A DNA stretch of 64,000 nt, taken from the NCBI RefSeq assembly GCF_000718985.1, contig NZ_JODL01000029.1, forward strand, positions 1 to 64,000, written 5' to 3'. The DNA comes from Streptomyces megasporus. GTDB taxonomy: Bacteria > Actinomycetota > Actinomycetes > Streptomycetales > Streptomycetaceae. This document shows positions 63,835 to 64,000 of this stretch, in pieces; within the stretch, counting starts at the first letter, position 1; every line of letters starts with the position of its first letter. Both the position numbers and the translations under genes were made by a program. The notes beneath the pieces were generated by a model that did no database searches, had not been told where the DNA came from, and was given only the letters and a program-made list of their open reading frames with translations.

Positions 63835-64000
63835 TCAACTGGCGCTCATGCCGCGCTCGGGCCATACACCGGACTCGTCGTGGATGGAGCTGATCTTCCA
63901 AAACGCCTTGAGGAAGAGGTGGTCGACGTTCTGATCGTCCGGACTCGACCTGCGGGTCTCCTTGTCGATCGTCAAGCAGCGGGTCATCTCCTCGAAGTCC
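63835..64000 (-). CDS. Unrecognised protein, C-terminal 54 residues (cut by window edge)
   Basis: An open minus-strand frame enters from beyond base 64000 and ends at TGA 63835: DFEEMTRCLTIDKETRRSSP, DDQNVDHLFLKAFWKISSIH, DESGVWPERGMSAS. Codon use is normal for the region. It is 108 bases upstream of the gene at 63298-63726 and in the same direction. Too little is visible to classify. Confidence 0.5.
   Translation of the reverse strand, partial: DFEEMTRCLTIDKETRRSSPDDQNVDHLFLKAFWKISSIHDESGVWPERGMSAS

Overview
The window is high-GC actinobacterial chromosome, almost certainly Streptomyces or a close relative. The codon use is GC-rich with many GTG starts. The order rpsJ...rplQ-truA / rplM-rpsI-glmM / coaA / glmS-acpS-nnr-alr-tsaE, the Scr1/DUF397 gene pair and an SCO5918-type gene beside a DEAD-box helicase are all streptomycete features. 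Everything here was read by eye from sequence; no database search was run.

Layout. Bases 1-98 are the right end of an IS200/IS605-type (TnpB/omegaRNA) element that interrupts a short-chain dehydrogenase gene (99-566). Bases 700-19800 hold housekeeping genes: tsaE, an alpha/beta hydrolase, alr, the NAD(P)HX repair gene, acpS, glmS, coaA, glmM, rpsI-rplM, an ABC-F ATPase, a DD-carboxypeptidase and truA. Bases 19879-37082 are the long minus-strand S10/spc/alpha ribosomal cluster, read from rpsJ to rplQ, with secY, adk, map, infA and rpoA inside it. Many of its genes are joined by TGATG-type start/stop overlaps, and three spacers carry strong hairpins (rpsD-rpoA, rpoA-rplQ, rpsN-rpsH).

Upstream of rpsJ the chromosome becomes accessory. 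Bases 37776-42461 are a polymorphic-toxin locus: a WXG100-like protein with a C-terminal YwqJ-type deaminase domain, three SUKH-3 immunity-type genes, a SUKH-3 fusion, a stand-alone deaminase with intact active-site residues, and a second deaminase gene reduced to a stub after duplication. Next come a YwqG-like gene, a DUF6881 gene fused onto a helicase remnant, a predicted nuclease-helicase (DUF2075), an Scr1/DUF397 pair, a pentapeptide-repeat membrane protein, a dehalogenase-like hydrolase beside an AraC regulator with an IS630 remnant between them, and a second YwqG-like paralogue.

Bases 54300-57340 look like a cold-shock block: an SCO5918-type gene, a DEAD-box RNA helicase, a cold-shock gene missing its 5' half, and a MerR-like regulator.

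The most interesting system is at 57978-61179. A short helical protein ending in an amyloid-like motif lies just upstream of a NACHT/NLR-type membrane ATPase that carries a motif of the same spacing at its N terminus. This is the arrangement expected of a bacterial amyloid-signalling NLR/effector pair, probably an abortive-infection or cell-death defence module. The last 2.7 kb hold a lipoprotein and three unrecognised genes, the last cut by the window edge.
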